A DNA stretch of 46,278 nucleotides. It comes from a virus. Where the stretch lies: positions 1-46,278 of IMG/VR virus record IMGVR_UViG_3300033145_002929; one strand, 5' to 3'. Below the pieces are notes generated by a model. The model worked only from the letters and a program-made list of their open reading frames with translations, did not search any database and had not been told where the DNA came from. This document shows, piece by piece, positions 37,691 through 46,164 of the stretch. Made by a program: the position numbers and the translations under genes. Each line of letters opens with the position of its first letter. Position 1 is the first letter of the stretch.

Positions 37691-40600
37691 TGGGAAGTAA
37701 AAGAATTTATTTAGGGAGAGAAAATAGCAAGTATGCAACTATTGCTGGAGGAGCAATCGTAACAATCACTGCATTATTTTTTGTTTTGATGGCTGTTGGA
37801 TTAGAAATTACTGGAAGTGATGATTTTTGTTTGGGTACTCCTGAGAGCCCCTGTGTTTCCTATGGAAAGATTTGTAATTTAGGGCCAGACAATTATGATA
37901 TTTATAATCCTGAAGGGTTTAAAATGGATTTCTCACCGACGATAGAAAACTATTGGATTTTTTTTAAAGATGGGAGAGTTAAGAAGGAGTTCTTAATTCC
38001 CCAAGGGATAGAACACTCAACTAAAGGATGGAGGTATGAAAATTTTACAGATGCTACTAAACCGCGAAAGGATAGAATTTATGTTCATAGATTTGCTCGT
38101 TACAGTTGTCAGGACTATATGCTTGTTGGCTTAAAAGAAAATCCAGATGATTTAATTAAGTGGGGTGTTGGCGTTGGGAAAGAATATTTAGATCCTTTTT
38201 GGTATGGGATTAATGATACTGCAAATATTTCTACAGGAGCTTCGATGAATGTTGAATTAGGAAGCCCAATAAATATCTCTGCAAATATTACTGGTGCTGC
38301 AACAGTTTGTGTGGATATTGATCACCCAGATTATGGAATCAATTATACTTGTGGAACTCCTAATGCAAATTTCATTTTTGAGATTGATTATTTTCAAAAG
38401 AATACATTCAATGATTCTACAACTTCAAAATTATTTTCCTTTGACACTGTAGTTGATTCAGCATATGCTGAAGGAGGAGTGTGGGAAGGTGGACATGATT
38501 ATGTTTTAGCGCATGACGGAGATTGGGGAACTTATGCTCAACCAAGTATTGCATTTGGATCTTCAACATATTTTGCGAACTATTCAATTCCAACTAATGT
38601 TGATACCTCTGATGTCACATGGCTTGTTAAAGATGAAGTTACAACTCAGCATATTGTAATTAGTGAACAGTGCATAGATCCTTATTCGGATGACACACTT
38701 GTTTTCAAAGTTGAATTAGATAATGTCGATGGAGCAACAGCAAGCATAGAATATTATTGTTATAACACTACTGGAGATTGGAATTTATTAGAAGAAACAT
38801 TTCCAGTTTGGGATACAGCTTATTTATTTGAAACACAAATTAATTGGGATGTTTCTCCGGAGTGGCCATCTTATACAGATTATTTTGGATTTGAAGTAAA
38901 TGCTTTTGATGATGTTTTAAATATTTCAATGAATCTTACTGGGGCTGATGTAGATGGGACAATGCCTGCAAACATTAGACTTAAAATAAATGGCACTTTG
39001 AGCAATACAATTCCTTTGTTGATGAATGGATATGATAATTTACAAAATATTACTGGAACAAGTGGAGGGGCCTGGACAAGTTTATATTATCCAATTTCTA
39101 CAAGTTGCCAAGGAGGATTTTATTCGTCTGTACCTTGTACAAGAATGTTTGATGATGATGTATCAACTTATGGCCAATCAAATGCTGCAGGGAATGTTAC
39201 TTATGTTTTTAAGAAATCAGAATCAGGGACTACTGCAACAGAGTTCTTTTTCAAAACAGGGATTGGAACTGTTCAAGTTTATTGTCAAGAAGATGGTGGT
39301 GGTTGGAAATCAATGGGCTCTAGTTCATCTTATTCAACAAATGAATTATTGATTGCAGATACTTGTAATAATGCGAGTGTGGATAATATCACAATAAGAG
39401 GGCGGCTTACAACTTCAGATATGGTTTTTGAAGGATGGGTAAGATGGAAAACTGATGGTTCAAATACTTCTTTTAATTTAGATGGAGAAACCACAACTAT
39501 TGCAACTTTGAGATTGCCTTCTAAGGGTACAATGGATACAGCAATTTTTAATGTTTCAGGAAGTTATTCAGAAGATTTCACAGATATAACAACAGCGACG
39601 GATTCGACTAATGGTTATATAATTAGTGGATCGCTAGAAGGATCACAAGAATTTATTCCTACAAAAGAAAATCTTACAGCAGTGTGGGTTTTTCTTTCGG
39701 ATTATGATACAACTGAGTTGACGATTAAAGTTGGAACAACTGCAGGGGGAAGTGAATTATCTTCAGATGCATTCGCTGTTGGAGCTTATTCAAACGTTGG
39801 AACATGGGCTAAATTTGATTTGACAGATAGTGTCCTTACTCCAGGAGTGGCTCATTTTATATCTTTAGATTCTGCAGGAGATTCTATAGCATGGTCTGTA
39901 GATAATACAAATCCTTATCCAGATGGCTCGGCTTATGTTAATGGGGGAAATATTACTTCAAGTGATTTCCTTTTGAAAACAGTGATGTTTGATTTAGCTA
40001 CAGATCCAAAAATAACAATAGGAGATTTAGATACAAATTATGAATGGAATGCAACTGGAAATTATTCAGGCAATACTCAATCAGTAGATTTATCAGCGAA
40101 TATAACTGAGTATTTATTAGACTGTTCTCCGGAGAGTGATGGATATTGTCTTGTACCATTTTACTTTTTGTCATCAACTCCAGGGAAGCTGAGAGTACAT
40201 GCTATCACAATGAATCATACTTATAATCCAAATCCAGTTTATTTAGATAGCACAGTTTTAGCAGATTATTTGAGTGAAATTACTTCAACAGGAAATGTTC
40301 AAATCCCAATTACTTTAATTACAGGATCTGCTGGAAACATCACAATCGATGATGTCCGAATTGATTATGCAGGAGGGAATGATACTATTGAAGTTTTGGT
40401 TTGGGAATCTACAAATAAATCAAATAATGAATCTCTTAGTTTGATAAATTATTTTTCAAAATGGGATTATGAATTTCCATCATTTATTGAATGGTTAGAA
40501 TTTATTCCTAAAGGACCGACTGAAAAGAATGTAACTCCTTATGGACAATCAGCTCTAAGGCCTATTTTAAATATCACAAGTTATGGTTATGGTGGAATGG

Positions 40601-40860
40601 TTTCAAACTTTTCAGTTTACCTTAATGAAACTCATTCTTGTGTGAATTTAACAATGAGCACAACAGATAATAAGTCTGCAGGATTCGTTTTGAATGCAAC
40701 TTGGAAAGATTATTTCACAGACTTTGATCTTTTAGATTCACAAGGGCTTTGGATGTGGGCTGATTATGGATGTAATTATACTACTTGGAAATTATGGGAG
40801 CCTACCTTTTCATTTAGAAATTGCTGTGAGGAATGTATTTGTTCAGAGGAGTTGGAATAA
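37690..40860 (+). CDS. Large membrane-anchored surface/tail protein
   Basis: A 1056-aa protein. One N-terminal hydrophobic helix (YATIAGGAIVTITALFFVLM, residues 15-34), then a long beta-rich ectodomain with very many N-x-S/T sequons, aromatic-rich strands, and TSGGAW and LDGETTTIATLRLPSK segments. The end has a Cys cluster NCCEECICSEEL. The order in the tail block suggests a receptor-binding or tip protein, but a signal anchor is unusual for a tail protein. The reading could also be a glycoprotein displayed on the infected cell. Confidence 0.6.
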   Translation: MGSKRIYLGRENSKYATIAGGAIVTITALFFVLMAVGLEITGSDDFCLGTPESPCVSYGKICNLGPDNYDIYNPEGFKMDFSPTIENYWIFFKDGRVKKEFLIPQGIEHSTKGWRYENFTDATKPRKDRIYVHRFARYSCQDYMLVGLKENPDDLIKWGVGVGKEYLDPFWYGINDTANISTGASMNVELGSPINISANITGAATVCVDIDHPDYGINYTCGTPNANFIFEIDYFQKNTFNDSTTSKLFSFDTVVDSAYAEGGVWEGGHDYVLAHDGDWGTYAQPSIAFGSSTYFANYSIPTNVDTSDVTWLVKDEVTTQHIVISEQCIDPYSDDTLVFKVELDNVDGATASIEYYCYNTTGDWNLLEETFPVWDTAYLFETQINWDVSPEWPSYTDYFGFEVNAFDDVLNISMNLTGADVDGTMPANIRLKINGTLSNTIPLLMNGYDNLQNITGTSGGAWTSLYYPISTSCQGGFYSSVPCTRMFDDDVSTYGQSNAAGNVTYVFKKSESGTTATEFFFKTGIGTVQVYCQEDGGGWKSMGSSSSYSTNELLIADTCNNASVDNITIRGRLTTSDMVFEGWVRWKTDGSNTSFNLDGETTTIATLRLPSKGTMDTAIFNVSGSYSEDFTDITTATDSTNGYIISGSLEGSQEFIPTKENLTAVWVFLSDYDTTELTIKVGTTAGGSELSSDAFAVGAYSNVGTWAKFDLTDSVLTPGVAHFISLDSAGDSIAWSVDNTNPYPDGSAYVNGGNITSSDFLLKTVMFDLATDPKITIGDLDTNYEWNATGNYSGNTQSVDLSANITEYLLDCSPESDGYCLVPFYFLSSTPGKLRVHAITMNHTYNPNPVYLDSTVLADYLSEITSTGNVQIPITLITGSAGNITIDDVRIDYAGGNDTIEVLVWESTNKSNNESLSLINYFSKWDYEFPSFIEWLEFIPKGPTEKNVTPYGQSALRPILNITSYGYGGMVSNFSVYLNETHSCVNLTMSTTDNKSAGFVLNATWKDYFTDFDLLDSQGLWMWADYGCNYTTWKLWEPTFSFRNCCEECICSEELE

Positions 40861-42332
40861 TGGCAGCAAGAAGTTTGAAAACTATAAAGCCGAAGATATG
40901 GATTCCCCCAATTTATTCTGCAAATTATAAAGTGACTGTTGAGAGATCAGATGGAACTATCGACGACATAACAGATATTTTACTTAGTTTAAAAATTGAA
41001 GATGGAGTCACCAATAGTATTGGAAACTTTGAATTTGAACTTCCAAATCCTAATCAAACTTATAGTGATGCTTGGGAAGGAATGGAAATTTTTAGATTCT
41101 ATTGTGATTATGCAAGCTCAGCTACAACCTTAAGATTTAGGGGAAGAATAGAAAAACCCTCAAAAAGAAATAATAATGTTTTGGTTACTGGAAGAAGTGA
41201 GGCCTTATTTGTTCATGGACAAAATGTTCATAAAGATTATACTGATGTTGATGTCGGATATATAATTAAAGATTTGTTTGATACTTATGGCGAGGATAGA
41301 TTTGACACTTCAGGGATTAATACCTCAACAGGAACAACTGTTACAATGTCTTTTTTAGATCTTCCTTTTTGGGATGCTGTTGAAAGTGTTTGTGGAGCAT
41401 CAGATTATGATTGTTATGTTTCTGCTAACTTAACTGTGGAATTTTTTGCTACAGGCTCGAGAACAAACGATGATGAAGGAATTGTGCATGATTATAATTT
41501 AATTGAAGTTGGAGATTTTGCTCCGGACTTGACATTTATTAAAAATCAAATTAGAGTTATTGGGGCAAATTTAGATGGGTTTCAAGTAATGTACACTGCA
41601 AATGATACAGCTTTAAATCAAACAAAGTATGGACTCCGACGAGAAGTTGTAAACGATGATGGAATTTTGACTGTTGCTGCAGCAAGAGAATTAGCAGATG
41701 CTACCTTGGCCTTAAGAAAAGATCCCCCAATCTTAGGGGATGTGAAAGGATTACTCCTTGCAACAATTCAACCTGGAGAAAAAATAAGATTGAGTTCTCC
41801 TTTAGAAGATCTTCAACCAGCAACGTATAATATTATTACATACACCCATGAAATTGGAGAAGATGGTTTCTTCACAATCGTACAAATCAATAAAGAATCA
41901 AAAAGGATTAGTCATGTTCTAAAAGAAAGAATCCAAAGAGAGCATCGAAGAACAGACTCTGCTTCTAATCTTGATGATTTAGATATGGCTGAAGTTGAAT
42001 TATTTAATGCTGAAACAGGGACTACTTCAGATACAAAAATTGTGGATGGGGTTTTAAAATTAATTAATGAAGATACTCCTGGAACTTGGATTAGTGGAAA
42101 TTATGGGCCTGAAGATGATAGAGTATTTGATGAAGTTAGAATTGATCTTCGTGGAGAGAATCTTCCTGGAGCCACAATCGAAGTGAGTTATAATGATGGG
42201 GTGAGTTATCAAACTGTTACAAAGGGAGAAATTTTTACATTGGGTATTGGATTAAGAATCGTTGTTAAATTAACATTGACTGGTACAACTCAAATCGATA
42301 GTATGGTTGTTCAGTATTCAATGACAACTTAA
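40860..42332 (+). CDS. Baseplate hub protein (gp27/gp44-like)
   Basis: A 490-aa protein from the ATG at 40860, which overlaps the preceding TAA and has GAGGAG upstream. KVTVERSDGTIDDITDILLS, then GNFEFELPNPNQTYSDAWEG and FRGRIEKPSKRNNNVLVTGR fit the first hub domain. SFLDLPFWDAVESVCGASDY and ADATLALRKDPPILGDVKG follow. A C-terminal beta domain with ISGNYGPEDDRVFDEV might be carbohydrate-binding. It forms the tail tip around the needle. Confidence 0.65.
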   Translation: MAARSLKTIKPKIWIPPIYSANYKVTVERSDGTIDDITDILLSLKIEDGVTNSIGNFEFELPNPNQTYSDAWEGMEIFRFYCDYASSATTLRFRGRIEKPSKRNNNVLVTGRSEALFVHGQNVHKDYTDVDVGYIIKDLFDTYGEDRFDTSGINTSTGTTVTMSFLDLPFWDAVESVCGASDYDCYVSANLTVEFFATGSRTNDDEGIVHDYNLIEVGDFAPDLTFIKNQIRVIGANLDGFQVMYTANDTALNQTKYGLRREVVNDDGILTVAAARELADATLALRKDPPILGDVKGLLLATIQPGEKIRLSSPLEDLQPATYNIITYTHEIGEDGFFTIVQINKESKRISHVLKERIQREHRRTDSASNLDDLDMAEVELFNAETGTTSDTKIVDGVLKLINEDTPGTWISGNYGPEDDRVFDEVRIDLRGENLPGATIEVSYNDGVSYQTVTKGEIFTLGIGLRIVVKLTLTGTTQIDSMVVQYSMTT

Positions 42333-42355
42333 ATCAAAAGGGAGGTAAAATAAAA

Positions 42356-42571
42356 ATGTCAAAAAATATTAGCGAGAATCTAAGTTTGAAAGGCTGGAAT
42401 CTGTGGCAGTTTATCAAAGGCAGAAAGAAATTAGTGATAACAATTGTTGGTTTGGTTTGTGTGAAATTTGCTTTTGATCCTGAAATGATTGCACTTCTTT
42501 CTGGCGGCGCAGTTTTTGAAGGAATCTGGTCAATCTTAGAATACTATTTCAAGAGAGTAGAAACGAAATAA
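42356..42571 (+). CDS. 71-aa membrane protein (holin-like candidate)
   Basis: MSKNISENLSLKGWNLWQFI, then one or two hydrophobic helices (KLVITIVGLVCVKFAF and MIALLSGGAVFEGIWSI), and a basic end. Position after the hub gene and size fit a small holin or tail-associated membrane protein. No lysin-like partner is seen. GGGAGGTAAAATAAAA precedes the ATG. Confidence 0.5.
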   Translation: MSKNISENLSLKGWNLWQFIKGRKKLVITIVGLVCVKFAFDPEMIALLSGGAVFEGIWSILEYYFKRVETK

Positions 42572-42580
42572 TTTTCCTTC

Positions 42581-42603
42581 CTGGGCAATTTATTATTGCT
42601 CAG
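42581..42603 (+). terminator. Hairpin after the small membrane protein gene
   Basis: CTGGGCAAT and ATTGCTCAG form a 9-base stem (one G-T pair) with the loop TTATT. Presumed terminator or RNA-stability element before a new promoter. Confidence 0.4.
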
Positions 42604-42623
42604 GCATTTGCCCTTAGAACCCA

Positions 42624-42677
42624 AAAATTTAAATAGTCCCTTTATTTAAAGAGATTGGTAATGATGAGCAATCATCA
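42624..42677 (+). promoter_or_regulatory. Promoter with TATA element and 5' UTR hairpin before gene 42692
   Basis: AAAATTTAAATAG (around 42624-42636) is a TATA-type element. A perfect hairpin TGATGA-GCAA-TCATCA (42662-42677) then lies in the leader, with a GNRA-type tetraloop, 14 bases before the ATG at 42692. The hairpin may protect or control the mRNA. Confidence 0.4.
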
Positions 42678-42691
42678 ACCAAAAATACAAA

Positions 42692-43024
42692 ATGACAAAA
42701 CATTTTTCTCGAAACAAAAGCGGAGCGGTAGAATCTACAAATTTATCAGCAGTTACTTCTGCAACAAATGGTTCTTCATTAGGCATAAGAGATTTTGAGA
42801 AGACTACTGTTTTTGTTAATGTTTCTGTAAACACTGGCGCAGTTACTGTTAAGATTGAAGTTAGTCCTGATGGCTCTGTATGGTTTGAAAGATTTAGTAA
42901 AACATATACTGCAGCAACAGGGAAAGATATTTTTAATTTGACAAATCATTACCCTTTCATTAGAACAACTACATCCACACATGCTAATGCTACTGTTACA
43001 ACTTACATTAGTGGAGGAAATTAG
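42692..43024 (+). CDS. Small structural protein
   Basis: A 110-aa beta-rich protein: STNLSAVTSATNGSSLGIRD, then TTVFVNVSVNTGAVTVKIEV and SPDGSVWFERFSKTY. The pattern V-x-V-x-x-G-x-V-x-V-x-x-S-x-D-G-x-x-W is a common phage structural type. Several N-linked sequons. Confidence 0.5.
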   Translation: MTKHFSRNKSGAVESTNLSAVTSATNGSSLGIRDFEKTTVFVNVSVNTGAVTVKIEVSPDGSVWFERFSKTYTAATGKDIFNLTNHYPFIRTTTSTHANATVTTYISGGN

Positions 43025-43025
43025 A

Positions 43026-43646
43026 ATGAAAAGAAAATTTCTATTCACGATTTTAGGAATAATTTTAACAATTGCTTTAGTCACAGCAGCTGTTTATCAA
43101 GAACCTTGGAGTGCTGATGTAGATGCTGGAGGCTTTAATCTCAACAATGTAAATAATGTTACTGCTAATAATTTTTTAGGAAATCTTTCTGGAAATATGG
43201 ACTGGGATAATTTACAAAATTATCCAGCTGCTTGTCCTGGATCGAGTGCGATTACAACTTTAGGTGATTCAGTGACTTGTTCAGATTTGTGGGTTGATGC
43301 TGCAGGAGATAATATGACTGGAGCATTATGGATTAATGCAACCAGTGAAACTGATTCTCAATTAACTCTTGGTCCCGGAATTAGTGCAGTTGGTTTGGCT
43401 GTTCCAGGAATAACTATTGGAGCGACTTCAGGGAATGTAGCTATTATTCTTGGTTTAGATGGAAGTAATTTTGCTACAATATCTTGGGAAGATTTAGCAA
43501 CTGATTATCTTAAAATTGATACAGGAGCTTCAAATAGAAAAATTAGAATACAACAATCTGGTGGGCTTTTAGATGTTGGAGGAGCTTTAAATGTTACTGG
43601 AAATTTAACAGTTAATGAATATTTATTTTCAAATGATTGGACGTGA
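43026..43646 (+). CDS. Secreted fibre-like protein, N-terminal part
   Basis: A 206-aa protein from the ATG at 43026 (GGAGG just before). Signal peptide MKRKFLFTILGIILTIALVT, then an Asn-rich beta domain with many sequons (NVNNVTANNFLGNLSGNMDW) and GALNVTGNLTVNEYLFSND at the end. The frame ends at TGA (43644-43646) where the next frame continues the same type of sequence. The two ORFs are probably one protein split by a frameshift. Confidence 0.55.
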   Translation: MKRKFLFTILGIILTIALVTAAVYQEPWSADVDAGGFNLNNVNNVTANNFLGNLSGNMDWDNLQNYPAACPGSSAITTLGDSVTCSDLWVDAAGDNMTGALWINATSETDSQLTLGPGISAVGLAVPGITIGATSGNVAIILGLDGSNFATISWEDLATDYLKIDTGASNRKIRIQQSGGLLDVGGALNVTGNLTVNEYLFSNDWT

Positions 43647-44490
43647 TTTACAAACTTATGCAATCAATAATACTGCAGGATGGATTTTGAATTTTACAAA
43701 AATATTTTCTCTTGATTGGACAAATGTTACAATCACTGAATCACAAATAAGTGATCTTGTGCATACTGTGAACGGAACAAATATTGATGTTTTAAATGTT
43801 AATTCTAGTTCGATTGACAACTGGGGAAATCTTACAATGCATGGAAATAATATCACAAATCTTTCTTACATAAATCCTGATGGAGAGGAATTATTCTTGG
43901 GAGGAAATATGACTTTGACAGACAGAATCTCTTTTGCATTTGGCCAAGCTATTGATAATCTTGTGACTGGATGGTTGAGGATAACAGGGAATCTTCAAGT
44001 TGATGGAGATTTAAATATGACTGGAAACTTCACAGGAAATCAAATCTATGGAGAGATGTGGATGCAAAATGAGACAGGCGAGATTACAACTGCAATCGGA
44101 ACACAAGATATTTATTATAATATTACTGGATTTAATGCGACTGATTGGGCCACAGGTCAATCATTGAATGGATTTGCTTATGATAATGCTGCAGAACATT
44201 TAACAGCTTTGGTTGCAGGAAAATATAAAATAGATTATTCAATTTCAGCTGGAAATGCTGGGAACAATGAAGAATATCATTTCGTGGTTGCAATAAATAA
44301 TGTCCTTCAAAATCAAACAGTGAGTCATAGAAAGATTGCTACTGCGGGAGATGTTGGAAATTCTGGAGGAACTGGTTTTCTAGATTTGTTAGTTGGTGAC
44401 AATGTGCACATGATGGTAGCAGATCATGGAGGAACTGCAGATCTTGAAGTTCATTCAATGAATTTAAATTTAATGAGGATTGGAGAATAA
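43615..44490 (+). pseudogene. Fibre-like protein continuation in shifted frame
   Basis: A 291-aa frame with FSLDWTNVTITESQISDLVH, an Asn/Thr-rich, sequon-rich passenger (NGTNIDVLNVNSSSIDNWGN), and a final domain of C1q/collar-like pattern (HLTALVAGKYKIDYSISAGN ... HFVVAINNVLQNQTVSHRKI). It has no signal peptide of its own, and the preceding ORF ends in NEYLFSNDWT at the same place. Removing one T after ACG at 43643 would join them as NDWTDLQTYAIN. The likely ancestral gene is about 490 aa. Confidence 0.55.
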
Positions 44491-44810
44491 TGGAAAACAA
44501 TGTAAAATTAACAATTGGATCAATCATTACAATGGCTTTGCTTTTGTCTGGAGCTTACTAAGATGACGACGGTTATTATTGTGAATCAAAAGATATGGTT
44601 ATGATTTGTGAAAAATTAAGTTCAGGTGTTGGAACAAGATGTTATTATGAAGATACTTATAAAATTTGTAAAGAGGGATGGGTAAAGATGGAATCAGGTG
44701 AGGGTATAGTCCCGACGGAAGTTGAGATTCCAGTCTATTCAGATGTCCCTCAATCAGCAGAAGGAATTAAATGGGAATGTTCACCTGAAGGGTGTGTGAG
44801 GATCAAATGA
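44490..44810 (+). pseudogene. Small secreted Cys-rich protein with in-frame TAA
   Basis: From the ATG at 44490 the frame encodes a signal peptide (MENNVKLTIGSIITMALLLS GAY), then TAA (44559-44561), then continues DDDGYYCESKDMVMICEKLS and CYYEDTYKICKEGWVKM to the stop at 44808. The pattern signal-G-A-Y-x-D-D-D-x-x-Y-Y-C, C-x-x-L-S, C-Y-Y, C-x-x-G-W is one continuous secreted module of a type I recall from small archaeal proteins. A T to A change in a Tyr codon explains the TAA. The second half alone has a start at 44595 (71 aa). Confidence 0.5.
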
Positions 44811-44817
44811 GAGAAAG

Positions 44818-44827
44818 ATTTAAATAG
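44818..44827 (+). promoter_or_regulatory. TATA-like element before gene 44824
   Basis: AAAGATTTAAATAG (44814-44827) is like the promoter at 42624. If it is active, transcription would start near 44848, downstream of the likely N-terminus of the next gene, so its role is uncertain. Confidence 0.25.
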
Positions 44828-45381
44828 ATGTTTACTTTGACTTCGGAGGATCGGATAATTCTCCTGGAACAGAACAAGATACAGATGCTTTAGGTCCCCC
44901 TCAAATTAGATTTAAACAAGCTGACGACGCTACTATTGATACTTCTGATCCAATGCCAATTACTGCGGCAACAACTGAATATTCTCGATGGAAACAAATT
45001 TATTTAAAATGTGCTACAGCTCCAGATACTCAAGTTGATAATATTAAATTCTATACTGACGGTGGTGGCTTCGGAACAGGAATCACTGTTAATGCTGGTG
45101 ATGAATTTCCAGTAAAAAATAGTGGTGCAGATACTGGATATGATGTTTCAGATACAAATGAAGTTATGACAAATCACACAGATATTACTGGCGTAACTGA
45201 TGCATTTTCTTTCACTTCTGGAAGTCCACTTGCTGGCCCTTCAATTAGTGAAGCAGGAAATATAATTAATGCTCAAAATGAAACAACTAATTATCTTGTC
45301 TTACAAATGACTGTGGTAGATACAGCAAGTCCTGGAGATCTTGCTAATGAGACTTTCACTTTCCAATATGATGAGATTTAA
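44824..45381 (+). CDS. Structural protein with missing standard start codon
   Basis: The coding pattern runs from 44824 (ATA) as DVYFDFGGSDNSPGTEQDTD, then IRFKQADDATIDTSDPMPIT, YSRWKQIYLKCATAPDTQVD and NIKFYTDGGGFGTGI. The order D-F-G-G-S-D-x-x-x-G-T-E, R-F-K-x-A-D-D, P-I-T, Y-S-x-W-K-x-I-Y-L-K and I-K-F-Y-T-D-G is one I associate with phage structural proteins. The only ATG in frame is at 44953, which would drop the conserved first 43 residues. The true start may be ATA at 44824 or may have been lost by mutation. Confidence 0.5.
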   Translation: MDVYFDFGGSDNSPGTEQDTDALGPPQIRFKQADDATIDTSDPMPITAATTEYSRWKQIYLKCATAPDTQVDNIKFYTDGGGFGTGITVNAGDEFPVKNSGADTGYDVSDTNEVMTNHTDITGVTDAFSFTSGSPLAGPSISEAGNIINAQNETTNYLVLQMTVVDTASPGDLANETFTFQYDEI

Positions 45382-45408
45382 TTAAACTTTTCAAACTAAT
45401 CCAATACA

Positions 45409-45747
45409 ATGGAACTAATATGGAAAGCTATTTACTCCGACGGTAAATCGCTTAATCAATACAATGAAGGAAAAACTTCTAAATACACTGATATAGATCG
45501 AAATCTTTTACAATTCTTTGAACTTTATAATGGGGATAAATTAATTTTTAGAGTGCATTTAGACGACGGCAAAAGACTTATCTTTAGGAAAAGAGTTTCT
45601 CAAGAAATGAATTCAGGGAATAAAAAAAATGTATATCTTGTTGGTTGGCAGAAAAAGATTGGAGGAGAAAATGTTCAATCTATAGCATATATTTTTGAGG
45701 ATGGAAGAATAGAATTGGCTGGTGCGTGGAATGAAAAGAGTAATTGA
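45409..45747 (+). CDS. Hypothetical phage-type protein (112 aa)
   Basis: MELIWKAIYSDGKSLNQYNE, then YTDIDRNLLQFFELYNGDKL and RLIFRKRVSQEMN. The pattern W-K-A-x-Y-x-D-G-x-x-L-x-Q-Y and I-D-R-x-x-L-x-x-F is frequent in phages and in some archaeal viruses. Function unknown, probably virion- or host-takeover related. Confidence 0.5.
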   Translation: MELIWKAIYSDGKSLNQYNEGKTSKYTDIDRNLLQFFELYNGDKLIFRVHLDDGKRLIFRKRVSQEMNSGNKKNVYLVGWQKKIGGENVQSIAYIFEDGRIELAGAWNEKSN

Positions 45748-45776
45748 TGATGAGAAATCTAAGGAGAGTTCAGAAA

Positions 45777-46139
45777 ATGATTAATAAAAAGCAATATGCT
45801 CAAGGGTTCTGGATAACTATTTTATCAATAATTTGTTTCTCAATGGTTGAGGTTATTGGTGTTTTAATTTTTCAAAGAGGTGGAACTCCTTTAACTTTAT
45901 TAACAGGAAGAGCAATAATTGCTGTAGTAGTTTTTGCTTTGTTGATTCCTATTTGTGGGAAGAAACTTAAGATAGAGAAGAAAGATATTTTGTTATTTTT
46001 AGTAGCAGGATTATTTATGGCTTTCATGTTGATCTCTTTTTATAATGGATTACAAGCATTGAAAAATATAGCAGTGCATTTATCAATATTCTTTTTGCAT
46101 CCAATCTTCATGGCCTTTTGTTTTTTGTTTTGGGAATAG
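45777..46139 (+). pseudogene. DMT/EamA-type transporter, N-terminal half
   Basis: From the ATG at 45777 (AAGGAG upstream) the frame has helices ITILSIICFSMVEVIGVLIF, LLTGRAIIAVVVFALLIPI, ILLFLVAGLFMAFMLISFYN and IAVHLSIFFLHPIFMAFCFL, ending FWE and TAG. The Phe-x-x-E end of helix 4 is the normal EamA landmark. Helix 5 is missing, and the frame with the second half (ILGIAPTFQIANFQFSWVGV, continuing at base 2) is shifted by one. T-rich TTTTGTTTTTTGTTTTGG precedes the stop and contains a possible slippery U-UUU-UUG. A mutation or assembly join is the simpler view. Confidence 0.6.
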
Positions 46140-46164
46140 CACCAACATTTCAAATAGCAAATTT

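Noticed and set aside
39026-39352. Plus-strand 108-codon ORF inside the 1056-aa gene
   Set aside because: It is in another frame of a clearly coding region and gives a biased Leu/Gln product.
46113-46139. Programmed -1 frameshift at U-UUU-UUG to express the whole transporter
   Set aside because: The phase fits, but helix 5 would still be missing, so frameshifting alone does not give a normal transporter.
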